Positions 8,466 to 17,567 are shown, counted from the first letter of the stretch. The stretch is DNA of 64,000 nt from Xanthomonas arboricola (GCF_002940665.1 NZ_MIGY01000001.1:1488001-1552000), one strand, 5' to 3'. The notes: a model not told the origin generated them from the sequence alone. Program-made: numbers and translations.

Positions 8466-9974
8466 TCACGGCGCGTCCAAGAGCGGAATCACCTCGCGGT
8501 CCTGCGCGTCCGCCGCCACCAGGCGCTGCATCAGCAGCGACAAGGTCACCACGTCCTGATGATTGTGCTCGGCCACGCGGCGCAGGTTGCGCGCGCTGCC
8601 GCCGCGCAGGTAGCTCAACCAGGCGGCCGGGGCCTCGGAGCCGGGCAGGTCGTCCTCGCGTACCACGCGCAGCAGTTGCCGTTCGATGGTGGCCAGCTTG
8701 CAGTTCTCCCAGGTGCCGCGATAGCGGCGACGGGTGGGAAACAGCAGGTCAACATGGTCCAGCGCGGAGATCGGGTCGCCGCGGCGCGCCAGCCGGTAGC
8801 GCGTCTTCAACAACGGTGCGTCGTAGCAGCGGCCGTTGTAGCTGGACAACACCGTCTGCGGCGACAGCCAGCTGCGGAACAGGTCCAGCATCGCGCTTTC
8901 GGCCGCCATCGTGGACATCATCAGTTGCCGCACGCGCAGCCCGCTGCCCTGCGTAGCGTCGGTGTACCAATCGGCCACGCCGATCATGAAGGCGCGCGTG
9001 CCGGTGCCGCCGGCCAGGCCGGTGGTTTCGGTGTCGAAGAACAGCAGATTCATCGGGTCCACCGCGTCCTCGCGCTTGGCGAAGGCCAGCGACAGGGCCT
9101 GGTGCGGAATCGGCTGCGGCAGGAAGGCGTCGATCAGGTGCAGGCCGGGCGCGATCTCGTTGCCGGGCAGGTGCCGATCGGTGGAGGCCGCACGCAGCGG
9201 CGTGTGCGCCGAGACCGCGCGCTCGCGCAGGCCGATCATCTTGCGCAGGCCGGCGATATCGGTGCGTCGCTGCGGTGCCGGGATGGATGTCGGTGCGGCA
9301 GGTGTCGCGCGCACAGGCGACACGCGCGCTGCCGCATCGACCGCCGCACCTGCCGGCTTGTGGCGCACGTCGTGGTCCACCCAGGCAAACGCCGAGCTAT
9401 CGCGCGCAGGCGCCGCAGCAACCGGCGCCTGCAGGGCGCGGCGTGTCACGGCCGGCGTGGTGGGCTGGGGACGCGGTGCACTGGCAGCCTCTACGCTGCC
9501 GGGCTGCGCGCTTTGCGCAACCGCATCGCGCGGCAAAGCGTGCGGCGCAGACGCAGCAGCACCGGGGGCAGTCTGACGTTGCGCACGCGTGGGCATCACC
9601 GCATCGTCCTTGCGCGCGGTGGGCGTCAGCCCGCCGACCTGGCGGCGTAGCAGGCGCAAACGTTCTGCGCTCACCCCAGCATCGCTGCCAGGCACCGGTC
9701 CTGCCGGCGCACCCGTCGGCTGCGCCGTTGCAGGCATGCCACCGGCGGCGCGTATGTGCGCATCGCCTGCAACAGCGCCCGCACCAACTGCATCACCGGA
9801 GATTCGCCCCACCGCTGCACAGTGCAGCCGTCGTGCATCGGTATCCGCATCCACCACACGGGGCCCATCCGCAGCATCCACTGCATTGCCATGTGCAACC
9901 GGCACCAGCGCAGGCACATCGGCGTGCCCGGCCTGACGCCGCAACAGCCGCAGCCGGTCCGCACTCACGCTCAT
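8466..9974 (-). CDS. mrfB: MrfB/YprB-like 3'-5' exonuclease (RNase H-like fold)
   Basis: 502 residues. The C-terminal half is a DEDD exonuclease domain: LLFFDTETTGLAGGTGT (Exo I), an SSYNGRCYDAPLLKTRY block (Exo II region), and HNHQDVVTLSLLM with the last acidic residue. The N-terminal 270 residues are Ala/Pro-rich and probably disordered, and contain a short internal duplication, VSADRLRLLRRQ near the start and VSAERLRLLRRQ near residue 100. Its ATG overlaps the stop of the upstream helicase gene by 4 bp, so the two are translationally coupled. In Bacillus subtilis the same pair (YprA/YprB, renamed MrfA/MrfB) repairs mitomycin damage; shared function here is inferred from domain pairing. Confidence 0.85.
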   Translation of the reverse strand: MSVSADRLRLLRRQAGHADVPALVPVAHGNAVDAADGPRVVDADTDARRLHCAAVGRISGDAVGAGAVAGDAHIRAAGGMPATAQPTGAPAGPVPGSDAGVSAERLRLLRRQVGGLTPTARKDDAVMPTRAQRQTAPGAAASAPHALPRDAVAQSAQPGSVEAASAPRPQPTTPAVTRRALQAPVAAAPARDSSAFAWVDHDVRHKPAGAAVDAAARVSPVRATPAAPTSIPAPQRRTDIAGLRKMIGLRERAVSAHTPLRAASTDRHLPGNEIAPGLHLIDAFLPQPIPHQALSLAFAKREDAVDPMNLLFFDTETTGLAGGTGTRAFMIGVADWYTDATQGSGLRVRQLMMSTMAAESAMLDLFRSWLSPQTVLSSYNGRCYDAPLLKTRYRLARRGDPISALDHVDLLFPTRRRYRGTWENCKLATIERQLLRVVREDDLPGSEAPAAWLSYLRGGSARNLRRVAEHNHQDVVTLSLLMQRLVAADAQDREVIPLLDAP

Positions 9975-12466
9975 GCAGGCACGTCCAGCGCCAGGTCGTC
10001 GTCCACCCGGGTGGCATGCCGCAACGGCGCATCCGCATCGACCAGCAACGCCAGCACGGTCAACGCCAGCGACTTGGGCGACTCGCCCTTGGCTTGCTCA
10101 TGCGCGGCCAGCACCGGGCCCACGCAGGCCGGGCAGCCGGCGCTGCAGTCGCAACGCCGCACCAGCTCGTCGGCGCGCTGCAGCAGCTCGGCCTGGCGCA
10201 GCCACAGCGGCTCGCTCAGGCCCACCCCGCCGGGGAAGTTGTCGTACAGATACACCGTGGGCACGAACGCCTGCTGCAATTCCACCGCGCCTTGCTCGCC
10301 CTCGTCCACGCCACGCAGCTGCCCGCGCCCGGTCTGGTCGGCCACCGCAAACCACGCGCCGTCGCCATTGCCCACGGCTTTCTGCAGGTCGCGCGCATCG
10401 GCCATCACCGCCACCGTGGCCACCACGTGCAACGCGTAGGCCGCCCCCAGGAATCCGTCCAGTGCATCCTGCTTGGAGGCGAATGCCTTGCCCAGCGTGG
10501 CCTGCGGCAGCTGCCACCACACCGCGGTGGTGTGCAGTTCCTGGTCGGGCAGATTGACCGGCCCATAGCCGATGTTCTCGTGCGTGTAATAGCGGATCTT
10601 CTTGTAGCCGGACACGCGCCGCACCACATGCACCTCGCCATGGTGCGAATCGCCGCGCCCGGCCACGCCGCCGTCGAAGCGGTCCAGCACCTTCAGCTTG
10701 GTGTAGTCGATGCTGTCGGTGTAGTAGTCCACATGGGTGCGCGTGACATAGGCCTTGCGGCCTTCCCAGTCCAGCCGCTCCACCTGGTACGGCGTGCTTT
10801 GCACCATGTGGATGGCGCCTTCGTACAAGGTCAGCGCAGCGGCCGAATAATCCACCTCGGCGATGATCTGCTGCTTGCCGTCGCTCTTGTCCACCACCAC
10901 GAAGTTGCCGTCGGCCACCGAGCGCAGGCTCACCGCATTGGCGGGGTAGCTGTCGGCGATCCACTCCCAGCGGTCGCCTTCCTGGTGGATCACTTCGCTT
11001 TCGGCCAGCGCTTCTAGGAACACCAGCGGATCGATCGGCCCGAACGGTTCGCTGGCGATGAACGGCAGTTCGAACGCCGCGCAGCGGATGTGGTCGAACA
11101 GGATCAGCGGCTGGTCCGGCGCAATGCGCGCATGTTCGGGCGAGGCATCGGCGAAGAAATCCGGATGCCGCACCACGTACTGGTCCAAGGGTTGCGAGCT
11201 GGCCACCAGCACGCCCAGCGCCGGTTGCTGGCGGCGCCCGGCGCGGCCGAAGCGCTGCCAGGTCGCCGCCACGCTGCCGGGGTAGCCGTTGAGGATCACC
11301 ACGTCCAGCGCGCCGATATCCACGCCCAGCTCCAGCGCCGAGGTGGAAATGATGCCGTCGATGTTGCCGGCGCGCATCGCGCGCTCCACCTCGCGCCGCT
11401 CGGTGGGCAGATAACCGCCGCGGTACGCACGGATGCGTGGCGGCTTGCGCGGGTCGTGGTCGAAGATGTCCTTCAGGTATTTGGTCAGGACTTCCACCAT
11501 CAGGCGCGTCTGCGCGAAGACCAGCGTCTTCAGCCCGCTCTTGATCGCAATGCGCGCAATGCGGTTGCTCTGCGAGCGTGCCGATGCGCGTAGCCCCAGG
11601 TCCGCATTGACCACCGGCGGGTTCCACAACAGCACATGCTTGTCGCCGGTGGGCGCGCCGGACTCGGTGATCGCATGCACCCGTTCCTCGATCAGCGCCT
11701 GCGCGTGCGCATGCGGGTTGCCGATGGTGGCCGAGCACAGGATGAACTGCGGGTTGGCGCCGTAGAACGCGCAGATGCGCTTGAGCCGGCGCAGCACATT
11801 GGTGACATGGCTGCCGAACACGCCGCGATAGGTGTGGATCTCGTCGATCACCACATAGCGCAGGTTCTCGAAGAACTGCGCCCATTTGGTGTGATGCGGC
11901 AGGATCGCCTGATGCAGCATGTCCGGGTTGCTCACCACGATGTCGCCATGCAGGCGGATCGCCTGGCGCGCATCGCCAGGCGTATCGCCGTCGAAGGTGA
12001 AGGCCTTCACCCCCAGCGCGCCGGCGCGGTTCAGTTCCAGCAGCTCGGCCACCTGGTCCTGCGCCAGCGCCTTGGTGGGGAACAGGTACAGCGCCTTGGC
12101 ACCGGAACGCATCGCCGCGCTCACCACCGGCAACGTGTAGCACAGCGATTTGCCCGACGCGGTGGGTGTCACGATCGCCACATGGTCGCCGCGCTGGGTG
12201 GCCGCCCACGCGTCGGCCTGGTGGCTGTAGAGCTGGCTGATGCCGCGCGCGCGCAAGGCGTCGGCCAGCGCGGCCGGCACGTCGGCGGGAATCGGCGCAT
12301 AACGGCCGTCGCGCCCGGGCAGGGTGAAGCTGCCGGTGATGCGGTCGTGGTAACGCCGCTCCAGGCGTTGCGTGAGCAGTGCGCCATCGCGGCTGGGCAG
12401 GCCATCGGTGGTGGCCAGCGCGCGTTCGGCGGTTTCGGTGCGGGGAGCGAGGGCAAACGGAGGCAT
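9971..12466 (-). CDS. mrfA: MrfA/YprA-like DEAD/DEAH-box DNA repair helicase with DUF1998 zinc domain
   Basis: 831 residues. Helicase motifs in order: TPTASGKSLCYTLPV (I), DEIHTYRGVFGSHV (II), SATIGNPHAHA (III), SALELGVDIGALDVV and WQRFGRAGRR (V, VI). The C-terminus carries a four-cysteine cluster CDCSAGCPACVG typical of DUF1998. This is the architecture of MrfA/YprA and eukaryotic Hrq1, 3'-5' helicases acting on damaged DNA. The chosen ATG (12466) has TTGGGAG eight bases upstream; the frame extends to 12664, but that part overlaps the divergent membrane-protein gene. It is first in a two-gene operon with the MrfB-like nuclease. No LexA box was recognised in the 175-bp divergent spacer. Confidence 0.88.
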   Translation of the reverse strand: MPPFALAPRTETAERALATTDGLPSRDGALLTQRLERRYHDRITGSFTLPGRDGRYAPIPADVPAALADALRARGISQLYSHQADAWAATQRGDHVAIVTPTASGKSLCYTLPVVSAAMRSGAKALYLFPTKALAQDQVAELLELNRAGALGVKAFTFDGDTPGDARQAIRLHGDIVVSNPDMLHQAILPHHTKWAQFFENLRYVVIDEIHTYRGVFGSHVTNVLRRLKRICAFYGANPQFILCSATIGNPHAHAQALIEERVHAITESGAPTGDKHVLLWNPPVVNADLGLRASARSQSNRIARIAIKSGLKTLVFAQTRLMVEVLTKYLKDIFDHDPRKPPRIRAYRGGYLPTERREVERAMRAGNIDGIISTSALELGVDIGALDVVILNGYPGSVAATWQRFGRAGRRQQPALGVLVASSQPLDQYVVRHPDFFADASPEHARIAPDQPLILFDHIRCAAFELPFIASEPFGPIDPLVFLEALAESEVIHQEGDRWEWIADSYPANAVSLRSVADGNFVVVDKSDGKQQIIAEVDYSAAALTLYEGAIHMVQSTPYQVERLDWEGRKAYVTRTHVDYYTDSIDYTKLKVLDRFDGGVAGRGDSHHGEVHVVRRVSGYKKIRYYTHENIGYGPVNLPDQELHTTAVWWQLPQATLGKAFASKQDALDGFLGAAYALHVVATVAVMADARDLQKAVGNGDGAWFAVADQTGRGQLRGVDEGEQGAVELQQAFVPTVYLYDNFPGGVGLSEPLWLRQAELLQRADELVRRCDCSAGCPACVGPVLAAHEQAKGESPKSLALTVLALLVDADAPLRHATRVDDDLALDVPA

Positions 12467-12641
12467 ACGGCGGCTCCCAAAGAGGGGCATGAGACAGGGG
12501 AGGTGTCTCAGGGTATGAGACCAGCGCCAACCCGGCGAGCCTGTGTCACTGAGCGGATTCAGCAAGCCGGGTATTCTGTTGCCCCCAGCCGCGTCGCCGT
12601 TGCTCTGCACGCTGCGGGCTCCCCCATCCTGAAGAATTGCC

Positions 12642-13304
12642 GTGTCCGTGCCCCTCCGCGTCACCGCCCCGCACTACAAGACCCGCTCCGCCCGCCGTGC
12701 CGATGTGATCGTGCATGCCGCCGGCCTGTTCCTGGCCATCGTCGGCGGCGCGTGGATGGTCTGGCGCGCGCATGCCAACCAGACCATGTTGCTGGCCACC
12801 TGCGTGTACGCGCTGGGGCTGCTGGTGATGTTCGGCTGCTCGGCGGCCTACAACTTCGCCCCGCCGCAGCGCCAGCCGATGCTGCGCAAGTTCGACCACG
12901 CCGGCATCTTCGTGATGATTGCCGGCTCCTACACCCCGTTCCTGCTGGTCGCCCTGGACGGCACCTGGCGCTGGGCGATGATTCTGGGCGTGTGGGGCGT
13001 GGCCTTGTTCGGCGTATTCGCCAAGCTGTTCCTGCCCGGCATCGCCAAGGGTTTCTGGGTGGTGATCTACCTGCTGCTGGGCTGGGCCGGCATCGTGGTG
13101 ATCAAACCGCTGGTGGCCGGCCTGGACAGCACCGTGCTGTGGCTGATCGCCGCCGGCGGCGCGTTCTACACCGTGGGCGTCACCTTCTACGTGCGCAAGT
13201 CGCTGGTCTACAACCGCGCCATCTGGCACGCCCATGTGCTGGGCGGCGCGCTCTCGCACTGGTGCGCGATCTGGTTGTGCCTGCGGCCGTTGGGTGGGGT
13301 GTAG
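12642..13304 (+). CDS. Hemolysin III / PAQR-family integral membrane protein
   Basis: 220 residues with seven hydrophobic segments. Family marks are present: the first helix VIVHAAGLFLAIVGG, SAAYNF, the FDHAGIFVMIAGSYTPF block and the final WHAHVLGGALSHW. These histidine/aspartate-bearing helices are shared by hemolysin III proteins and PAQR receptors and are thought to bind a metal. The real substrate of bacterial members is not settled and the haemolysin name is historical. The start is GTG at 12642 with only a weak GAAG upstream. It is divergent from the repair helicase gene, so the spacer 12467-12641 must hold promoters for both. Confidence 0.88.
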   Translation: MSVPLRVTAPHYKTRSARRADVIVHAAGLFLAIVGGAWMVWRAHANQTMLLATCVYALGLLVMFGCSAAYNFAPPQRQPMLRKFDHAGIFVMIAGSYTPFLLVALDGTWRWAMILGVWGVALFGVFAKLFLPGIAKGFWVVIYLLLGWAGIVVIKPLVAGLDSTVLWLIAAGGAFYTVGVTFYVRKSLVYNRAIWHAHVLGGALSHWCAIWLCLRPLGGV

Positions 13305-13336
13305 CCTCGCCCGGCACAGCCGACGTGCCCCACCCA

Positions 13337-13358
13337 CAGTGATACTTTAGTGTCACTG
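13337..13358. promoter_or_regulatory. Palindromic operator of the toxin-antitoxin operon
   Basis: The 22-bp near-palindrome runs from CAGTGATAC through TTTA to GTGTCACTG and ends one base before the antitoxin ATG. Type II antitoxins normally autorepress through such a dyad over the promoter or start region. Confidence 0.6.
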
Positions 13359-13359
13359 C

Positions 13360-13617
13360 ATGCGCACAGAACTTGTCACCACGCTCAAGCGGCAGGCCAC
13401 CGAGCTCCTCGCAGATGTCGAGCGCGACAAGGAGCCGATCCTGATCACCCAGCATGGCCTGCCCAGCGCATACCTGGTGGACGTCGCCAGCTATGAACGC
13501 ATGCAACAGCGCATGGCGATCCTCGAAGGAATTGCCCGTGGTGAAATGGCGGTAGCCGAAGGCCGCAGCCTGAGCCACGAGCAAGCCAAACAACGCCTGG
13601 CGCGATGGCTGAAATAG
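13360..13617 (+). CDS. Phd/YefM-family antitoxin
   Basis: 85 residues. The N-terminal part is a Phd/YefM DNA-binding fold: TLKRQATELLADVERDKEPI, then LITQHGLPSAYLVDVASYE, the family hallmark (a short strand followed by a helix ending near position 50). The C-terminal tail (EGRSLSHEQAKQRLARWLK) would wrap the toxin. Its end overlaps the toxin start by 13 bp, a standard coupled arrangement that makes antitoxin first. A 22-bp palindrome directly upstream is the likely self-repression site. Confidence 0.88.
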   Translation: MRTELVTTLKRQATELLADVERDKEPILITQHGLPSAYLVDVASYERMQQRMAILEGIARGEMAVAEGRSLSHEQAKQRLARWLK

Positions 13618-13904
13618 TCTGGTCGGAGCCGGCGGTGGCCGACCTGGACGCGAGTGCCGACTACATTGCACTTGAGGACGCTGCCGCCGCAGCGGCACTG
13701 GTGAGACGGGTGTTTGCGCATGTCGAGCAATTGGCCGAACACCCGGAGAATGGAAGCCGGCCGCAGGAGCTCAAGCGCTCCCGCTACCGTCAAATCGTCG
13801 AGCCACCTTGCCGCGTGTTCTACCGTGTGGACGGGCAACGCGTTGTCGTGGTTCACGTGATGCGCTCGGAGCGGTTACTTCGGAAGAATCGTCTTTCGCG
13901 CTGA
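13605..13904 (+). CDS. RelE/ParE-superfamily toxin
   Basis: 99 residues with the ParE/RelE fold: IVWSEPAVADLDASADYIAL in the first strand-helix, a central helix with RVFAHVEQLAEHPENGSRP, and RYRQIVEPPCRVFYRVDG plus VVVVHVMRSERLL forming the sheet. ParE members poison gyrase while RelE members cut mRNA at the ribosome. The pattern (ADLDASADYI and the MRSERLL end) fits the ParE side slightly better, but this cannot be decided from sequence alone. It shares the operon and a 13-bp overlap with the Phd/YefM antitoxin. No disabling mutation is visible. Confidence 0.88.
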   Translation: MAEIVWSEPAVADLDASADYIALEDAAAAAALVRRVFAHVEQLAEHPENGSRPQELKRSRYRQIVEPPCRVFYRVDGQRVVVVHVMRSERLLRKNRLSR

Positions 13905-14022
13905 CAGGTGCGTCCATCTTCCAGCTGTATCGCATTGCACACGCGTTGCGGCGCATGCGCCCACACCGCGCGCAGGCACGGCTTACAGCGCCACCCGCTC
14001 AATTAAAAAGCGGCTCACACCC

Positions 14023-14547
14023 TCACAGCTTGGTCTTCATCACCGCCTCGAACGCCGCATCCGGCGCGATGCTGTCGGAGAGCACAATCACCGAATGCAG
14101 CGTGCCCTTTGCCTGCACGTTGTATTCAAAGCCCACCGGCTTGCCGCCGCGGCTGAACACCTCAATCTCGCTGTACTCGCCGAGCCGGCCTTCATAACTC
14201 TCGCGCTCCAGCCCGTGCTCCTTGGCAAAGGTGCCGGCGGCGGTGCGTGCGCCCTGCCACACCGCGTCTTCGTAGGTGATCGGCTGCAGCAGGCTGATCA
14301 GGTGGGTCGCGCAGGCGCTGGTGCTGGTCACGCCATAGCCGTCGACCTCGCCCAGCAACGGGATCTTGCGGACATCGCGTTTGGGCGTGGCGGTGACCGT
14401 GCAGCCAAGCTGCTGCAGATCGGCAAGCGTGAAGTGCTCGGACTCCGGGCGCGGCGCGCTGGGGGTGGCCGTGCCACCGCCGTTGCAGGCAGACAGCAGG
14501 CCCAGCAATGCGAGCGGCAGGAAGGTGCGGGGAGAAACGTGCGACAA
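14023..14547 (-). CDS. Putative lipoprotein, unknown function
   Basis: 174 residues. The N-terminus is a lipoprotein signal with lipobox LLSAC (cleavage before Cys21), followed by a Gly/Thr/Pro-rich spacer. The mature part has two further cysteines (LGCTVTA and SACATHLI) that could form a disulfide. No known domain is recognised. It is monocistronic, and the end converges on the toxin-antitoxin operon. The ATG follows AAGGACGTCACCGTTGTCGC. Confidence 0.75.
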   Translation of the reverse strand: MSHVSPRTFLPLALLGLLSACNGGGTATPSAPRPESEHFTLADLQQLGCTVTATPKRDVRKIPLLGEVDGYGVTSTSACATHLISLLQPITYEDAVWQGARTAAGTFAKEHGLERESYEGRLGEYSEIEVFSRGGKPVGFEYNVQAKGTLHSVIVLSDSIAPDAAFEAVMKTKL

Positions 14548-14882
14548 CGGTGACGTCCTTGTAAGGGGAAAAGGTGCGCATGGAGCGGTACCACGCCACG
14601 TGCGGGCACCTGCGGACGCGGAGTATCCGCTGCCTGGCCGCTAGCGCACCAGGCGCGGTGTGGCCGGCCGCTGTGCGGCAGCGTGGCCACGCGCGCGCTC
14701 ACCAGTGTGACCGGGGCCGGCCTGTGCAGGCGTTGCGGATTATCGCATTGGCACGATCACACCCGGGCAAGCGGTGCATGGCGCCTGCGCGGCCGGCCGC
14801 ACCCGCCGTGCGCCTGTAACGCATGCCCGTGCACACCGGCCATGCGCGTCTTGGGGCGCAGGCAATGGTGCGATGACCGGAC
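14548..14882. other. Intergenic region without a recognised gene
   Basis: 335 bp between two reverse-strand genes. Open frames here are composition shadows without ribosome sites or family resemblance. It should hold the promoter of the lipoprotein gene and the 3' end of the ATP-grasp gene; I see no clear terminator. Confidence 0.5.
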
Positions 14883-15968
14883 TCACCGCACCGGCGACCG
14901 CATCCCGGCCCCGAAGCCCTGCGCGGGGAACCCTGCCTCCAGCGGCGCACGCCGCTGTATCCACATGTCGCCCATCATCCGGTCCAGGCCACGGTCCAGC
15001 CCGGTGACCAGCCCCGCGCCCGGGGTGAAGGTCAGCTCGCCAAAAAAAACCTGGCCATGCTGGATGTACCAGTCCACCCGCACGTAGTCGAAGTCGCCGG
15101 CCAGCTGCTGGCTCAGGCCCAGCGCCTGCTCCAGCAACGCGGGCGCGCAGGGCGGGGTGCGCCCGTCGTCGCGGATGCGGTGGAAGGCCGTGTGCAGGTT
15201 GTTCACGAAGAAGGTCATCGCCAGCTTGGGCGTGTCGAAGCGCCCGTAGATCACCTGCAGCACATACTGGAAACTGCCATCGGCCTGCCGGAACATGTGG
15301 AACTTGTAGTCCACCGGCACCTGCTGCGCATCGCCGATGTACTGCTCCACCAGCAGCCGTGGCGGAATATCGCGGTAGTGGATCTCGCGCACCTTGTCGG
15401 AAAAGTCGGTGCGCAGCCACTGGCCGCAGCGCTCGATGATGCGCCGTTTCTGCAGCGCGTCCGGCTCCTCCCGCACCACCTCCACCATCGCCGCGCCATG
15501 GTTGGCCTTGATCACGGTCTGCCGCCACTGCGGCAGGCGCAGCAGCTCCTGCGGGTCGGTACTGTCCAGCAGCAGCGGGATCAGATGCGCCTGCCCGATC
15601 CTGGCCGCCACGTATGGCCGCACCGCAAACTTGTCCGCCAGCCGCCGGTACAGCGGGTAATCCCCGTGCACGCACTTGCGGTAGAGGATCTTCTCGTTGA
15701 AGCACTTGGGGTCGTACAGATCCGGCAGCCGGCCGAAGGTGTGCAGGTAGTACAGCCGGTCCTGGTGCCGCCACGGCAGGGTGCGCAGCAGCCCGCGCGC
15801 GCCCTTGCGCAGCAGGCGCTTGAGGCTGATGGCGTCGGTGCCCGGCGGTGCGGTGCGGCTGTCGCCTGGAGATCTCGTCGACGCCGGCAGCAGCGCAGCC
15901 CATGGCTGACCTGCCCCACCGTATGCGCCCAGCGGCTGCGGCTGCAGCCCCACCCTGTCGTCGGCCAT
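14883..15968 (-). CDS. TupA-like ATP-grasp family protein (polysaccharide-associated)
   Basis: 361 residues. The body from about residue 60 matches the ATP-grasp/TupA-like group found in capsule and polysaccharide loci: a DPKCFNEKILYRK entry block, a VIKANHGAAMVE segment, RLLVEQYIGDAQQVPVDYKFH, and a late DFDYVRVDWY ... FFGELTFTPGAGL, where acidic residues would bind Mg-ATP. Members are thought to ligate amino acids to sugars or peptides, but the acceptor is unknown here. The start at 15968 has GAAGAAGGA seven bases upstream; an upstream in-frame ATG at 16007 lacks one. A Clp/CRP-like dyad lies 47-62 bp upstream, suggesting cAMP- or c-di-GMP-linked control as for other xanthomonad surface polysaccharide genes. 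Confidence 0.75.
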   Translation of the reverse strand: MADDRVGLQPQPLGAYGGAGQPWAALLPASTRSPGDSRTAPPGTDAISLKRLLRKGARGLLRTLPWRHQDRLYYLHTFGRLPDLYDPKCFNEKILYRKCVHGDYPLYRRLADKFAVRPYVAARIGQAHLIPLLLDSTDPQELLRLPQWRQTVIKANHGAAMVEVVREEPDALQKRRIIERCGQWLRTDFSDKVREIHYRDIPPRLLVEQYIGDAQQVPVDYKFHMFRQADGSFQYVLQVIYGRFDTPKLAMTFFVNNLHTAFHRIRDDGRTPPCAPALLEQALGLSQQLAGDFDYVRVDWYIQHGQVFFGELTFTPGAGLVTGLDRGLDRMMGDMWIQRRAPLEAGFPAQGFGAGMRSPVR

Positions 15969-16014
15969 CGCCAGATCCTTCTTCCGTAGTAATGAGACAT
16001 ACATCACATTTAAG

Positions 16015-16030
16015 TGTGATGCATGTCACG
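16015..16030. promoter_or_regulatory. Clp/CRP-type binding site
   Basis: TGTGATGCATGTCACG matches TGTGA-N6-TCACA at nine of ten fixed positions. It lies 47 bp from the start of the ATP-grasp gene. The left half also forms a second dyad with 16003-16009 (CATCACA ... TGTGATG). Confidence 0.55.
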
Positions 16031-16415
16031 GTATACGGAAAGATGCAGATCAGGGTTGCGAATTGTCTCAAGCGGCCCGACTGCGCAAAGAGCGCAGCGC
16101 ATCGGGTAAGAAGGCCACGCCCGGTGCCTGCGCTAGCGCCCGCTTTGGTGCACCGCGCAATCGTGGGCAGGTAAGGGCCGTTGATCACGGCCGCCTGGCG
16201 GGCGCCGTGCCAGGAACGGGCAGAACATCGAGCGCAGGCCCCAGGCGCGCGGCACGTACGCGATGGCGCACATGTGCTTTGCCATCGGGGCGGCATTGCA
16301 TGCGGCGCGGTGTGGGCAGCCAATGCCAGCGCGGCCGGCGAGGGGATGCAGTCGCATTGCGGGCAGGCATCACGCACCATCACGCACCGGCACTGCAGCC
16401 CGCAACGGATGGCCC

Positions 16416-17129
16416 ATGCACGTCACCAAACTCCTGCCCCTGGCCGCACTGAGCCTTGCGCTCGGCGCCTGCGCAAACCCGGACCAGCCCGCACAGGCCG
16501 GCAAGGCGCCCACGTCTGCGCTGGCGGCACGCGGCCCGGCCGTTGCCCAAGGCAACGCCGCCGCACTGCCGCCCGACCAGGCGGCCAACAGCAATCCGCC
16601 CTCGGCAGGCCAGCAGGCAAGGCGCTATCTCTGCCCGCAAGGCCCCAATGCCTGCCCGGCCGGTGGGCCGTTGATCGCCAATTCCGATGCAGAGGCGCAG
16701 TGGCTGTTGCGCCACGGCTACCCGACGGAGCACGAACTGGCTCGCTTGGAAACGCTGACGCTGGACCAGCTCAAGGCCGAGTCGCAGGCAGGCAACCAGG
16801 CCGCCACGGTGATCTATGGCAAAAACACCGCACTGGCGGGCCGTTTTTATCAGGGCATCGACATCCTGCGGCGGGCCGCGGTGGCGGGGAACCTGTATGC
16901 GTACTACGGGCTGTCGGATGTGTATGCCAGCGACACCGCAAACAAGAACCTGGTCGACAGCCTGGCCTACCTGCGCCTGGCCTACCTGTTGGGCGATGCA
17001 AAAGCCTCGGCCGTCATCGCATCGCGTGGTTTGAGCAGCATCGAAAACGTTGTTGCCGACGAGCGCGCCGCGTCACTGCACAAGACGTTTTCCAAGTACC
17101 AGCGGCCCTCGCCACGGCCGTTGGAATAA
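16416..17129 (+). CDS. Putative lipoprotein with Sel1/TPR-like helical C-terminus
   Basis: 237 residues from the ATG at 16416. The signal peptide ends in the lipobox ALGAC (Cys19). A disordered Ala/Pro/Gln-rich stretch follows to about residue 75. The C-terminal half has a helix pair pattern similar to Sel1-like repeats: GRFYQGIDILRRAAVAGNLY, YYGLSDVYAS and LVDSLAYLRLAYLLGDAKAS. Proteins of this kind mediate envelope protein contacts, but no partner is visible. The frame is open upstream to 16263, but that segment has no signal peptide and no similarity. It is divergent from the ATP-grasp gene; the 16031-16415 spacer otherwise shows no gene. Confidence 0.7.
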   Translation: MHVTKLLPLAALSLALGACANPDQPAQAGKAPTSALAARGPAVAQGNAAALPPDQAANSNPPSAGQQARRYLCPQGPNACPAGGPLIANSDAEAQWLLRHGYPTEHELARLETLTLDQLKAESQAGNQAATVIYGKNTALAGRFYQGIDILRRAAVAGNLYAYYGLSDVYASDTANKNLVDSLAYLRLAYLLGDAKASAVIASRGLSSIENVVADERAASLHKTFSKYQRPSPRPLE

Positions 17130-17267
17130 CGCCTATCAATCAGCCCCACATCAAGTTGCGGAATCTTCGCAAACGCCCCGGCAGTAACATCGATAAACAC
17201 GAGCGGCCGCTTCGCCACCAAGCGGTTGGCGGCATAGATCAAGTTACTTTAGGAGTCAGGCGGCAGC

Positions 17268-17567
17268 ATGAGATATCACGATGGCTCGGAAGTCAGGCTC
17301 GGGGATGTGGTCAGCATTCCGTCGCCGGCTGGAGAAAAGCAAGCCCGTGTCGTGATGCTCGGCGACACTAAAGAGCATCTAGACATAGACCCTGGTTTCG
17401 TCGAATGGGTGTTAGGTGACGCCATCTTGGCTTCAACATCGATCTTCGTGGAATGGCTAACCTCGACGCCGTTTACGCATTCCGACCCACATTTCGCGCC
17501 CGTAGGAAACTTCATGTCGACAACGGTCGATGAGCATGTTCACTTCAAATGCCGCGCGCCCGCTTAG
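17268..17567 (+). CDS. Small hypothetical protein, immunity-protein-like
   Basis: 99 residues with a ribosome site (AGGAGTC) 12 bases before the ATG. The opening MRYHDGSEVRLGDVVSIP followed by ARVVMLGD and a later VEWVLGDAILAST resembles a group of short single-domain proteins with the layout D-G-x-V-x-L-G-D ... A-x-V-V, which often sit near contact-dependent or type VI toxins as immunity factors. That link is an inference from general resemblance. Base composition is lower in GC than the flanking genes, so recent gain is plausible. No cognate toxin gene is adjacent. Confidence 0.6.
   Translation: MRYHDGSEVRLGDVVSIPSPAGEKQARVVMLGDTKEHLDIDPGFVEWVLGDAILASTSIFVEWLTSTPFTHSDPHFAPVGNFMSTTVDEHVHFKCRAPA

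Noticed and set aside
16003..16022. CATCACA ... TGTGATG dyad as a second CRP site
   Set aside because: The half-sites are in reverse order relative to the TGTGA-N6-TCACA consensus; only the adjacent 16015-16030 dyad fits.
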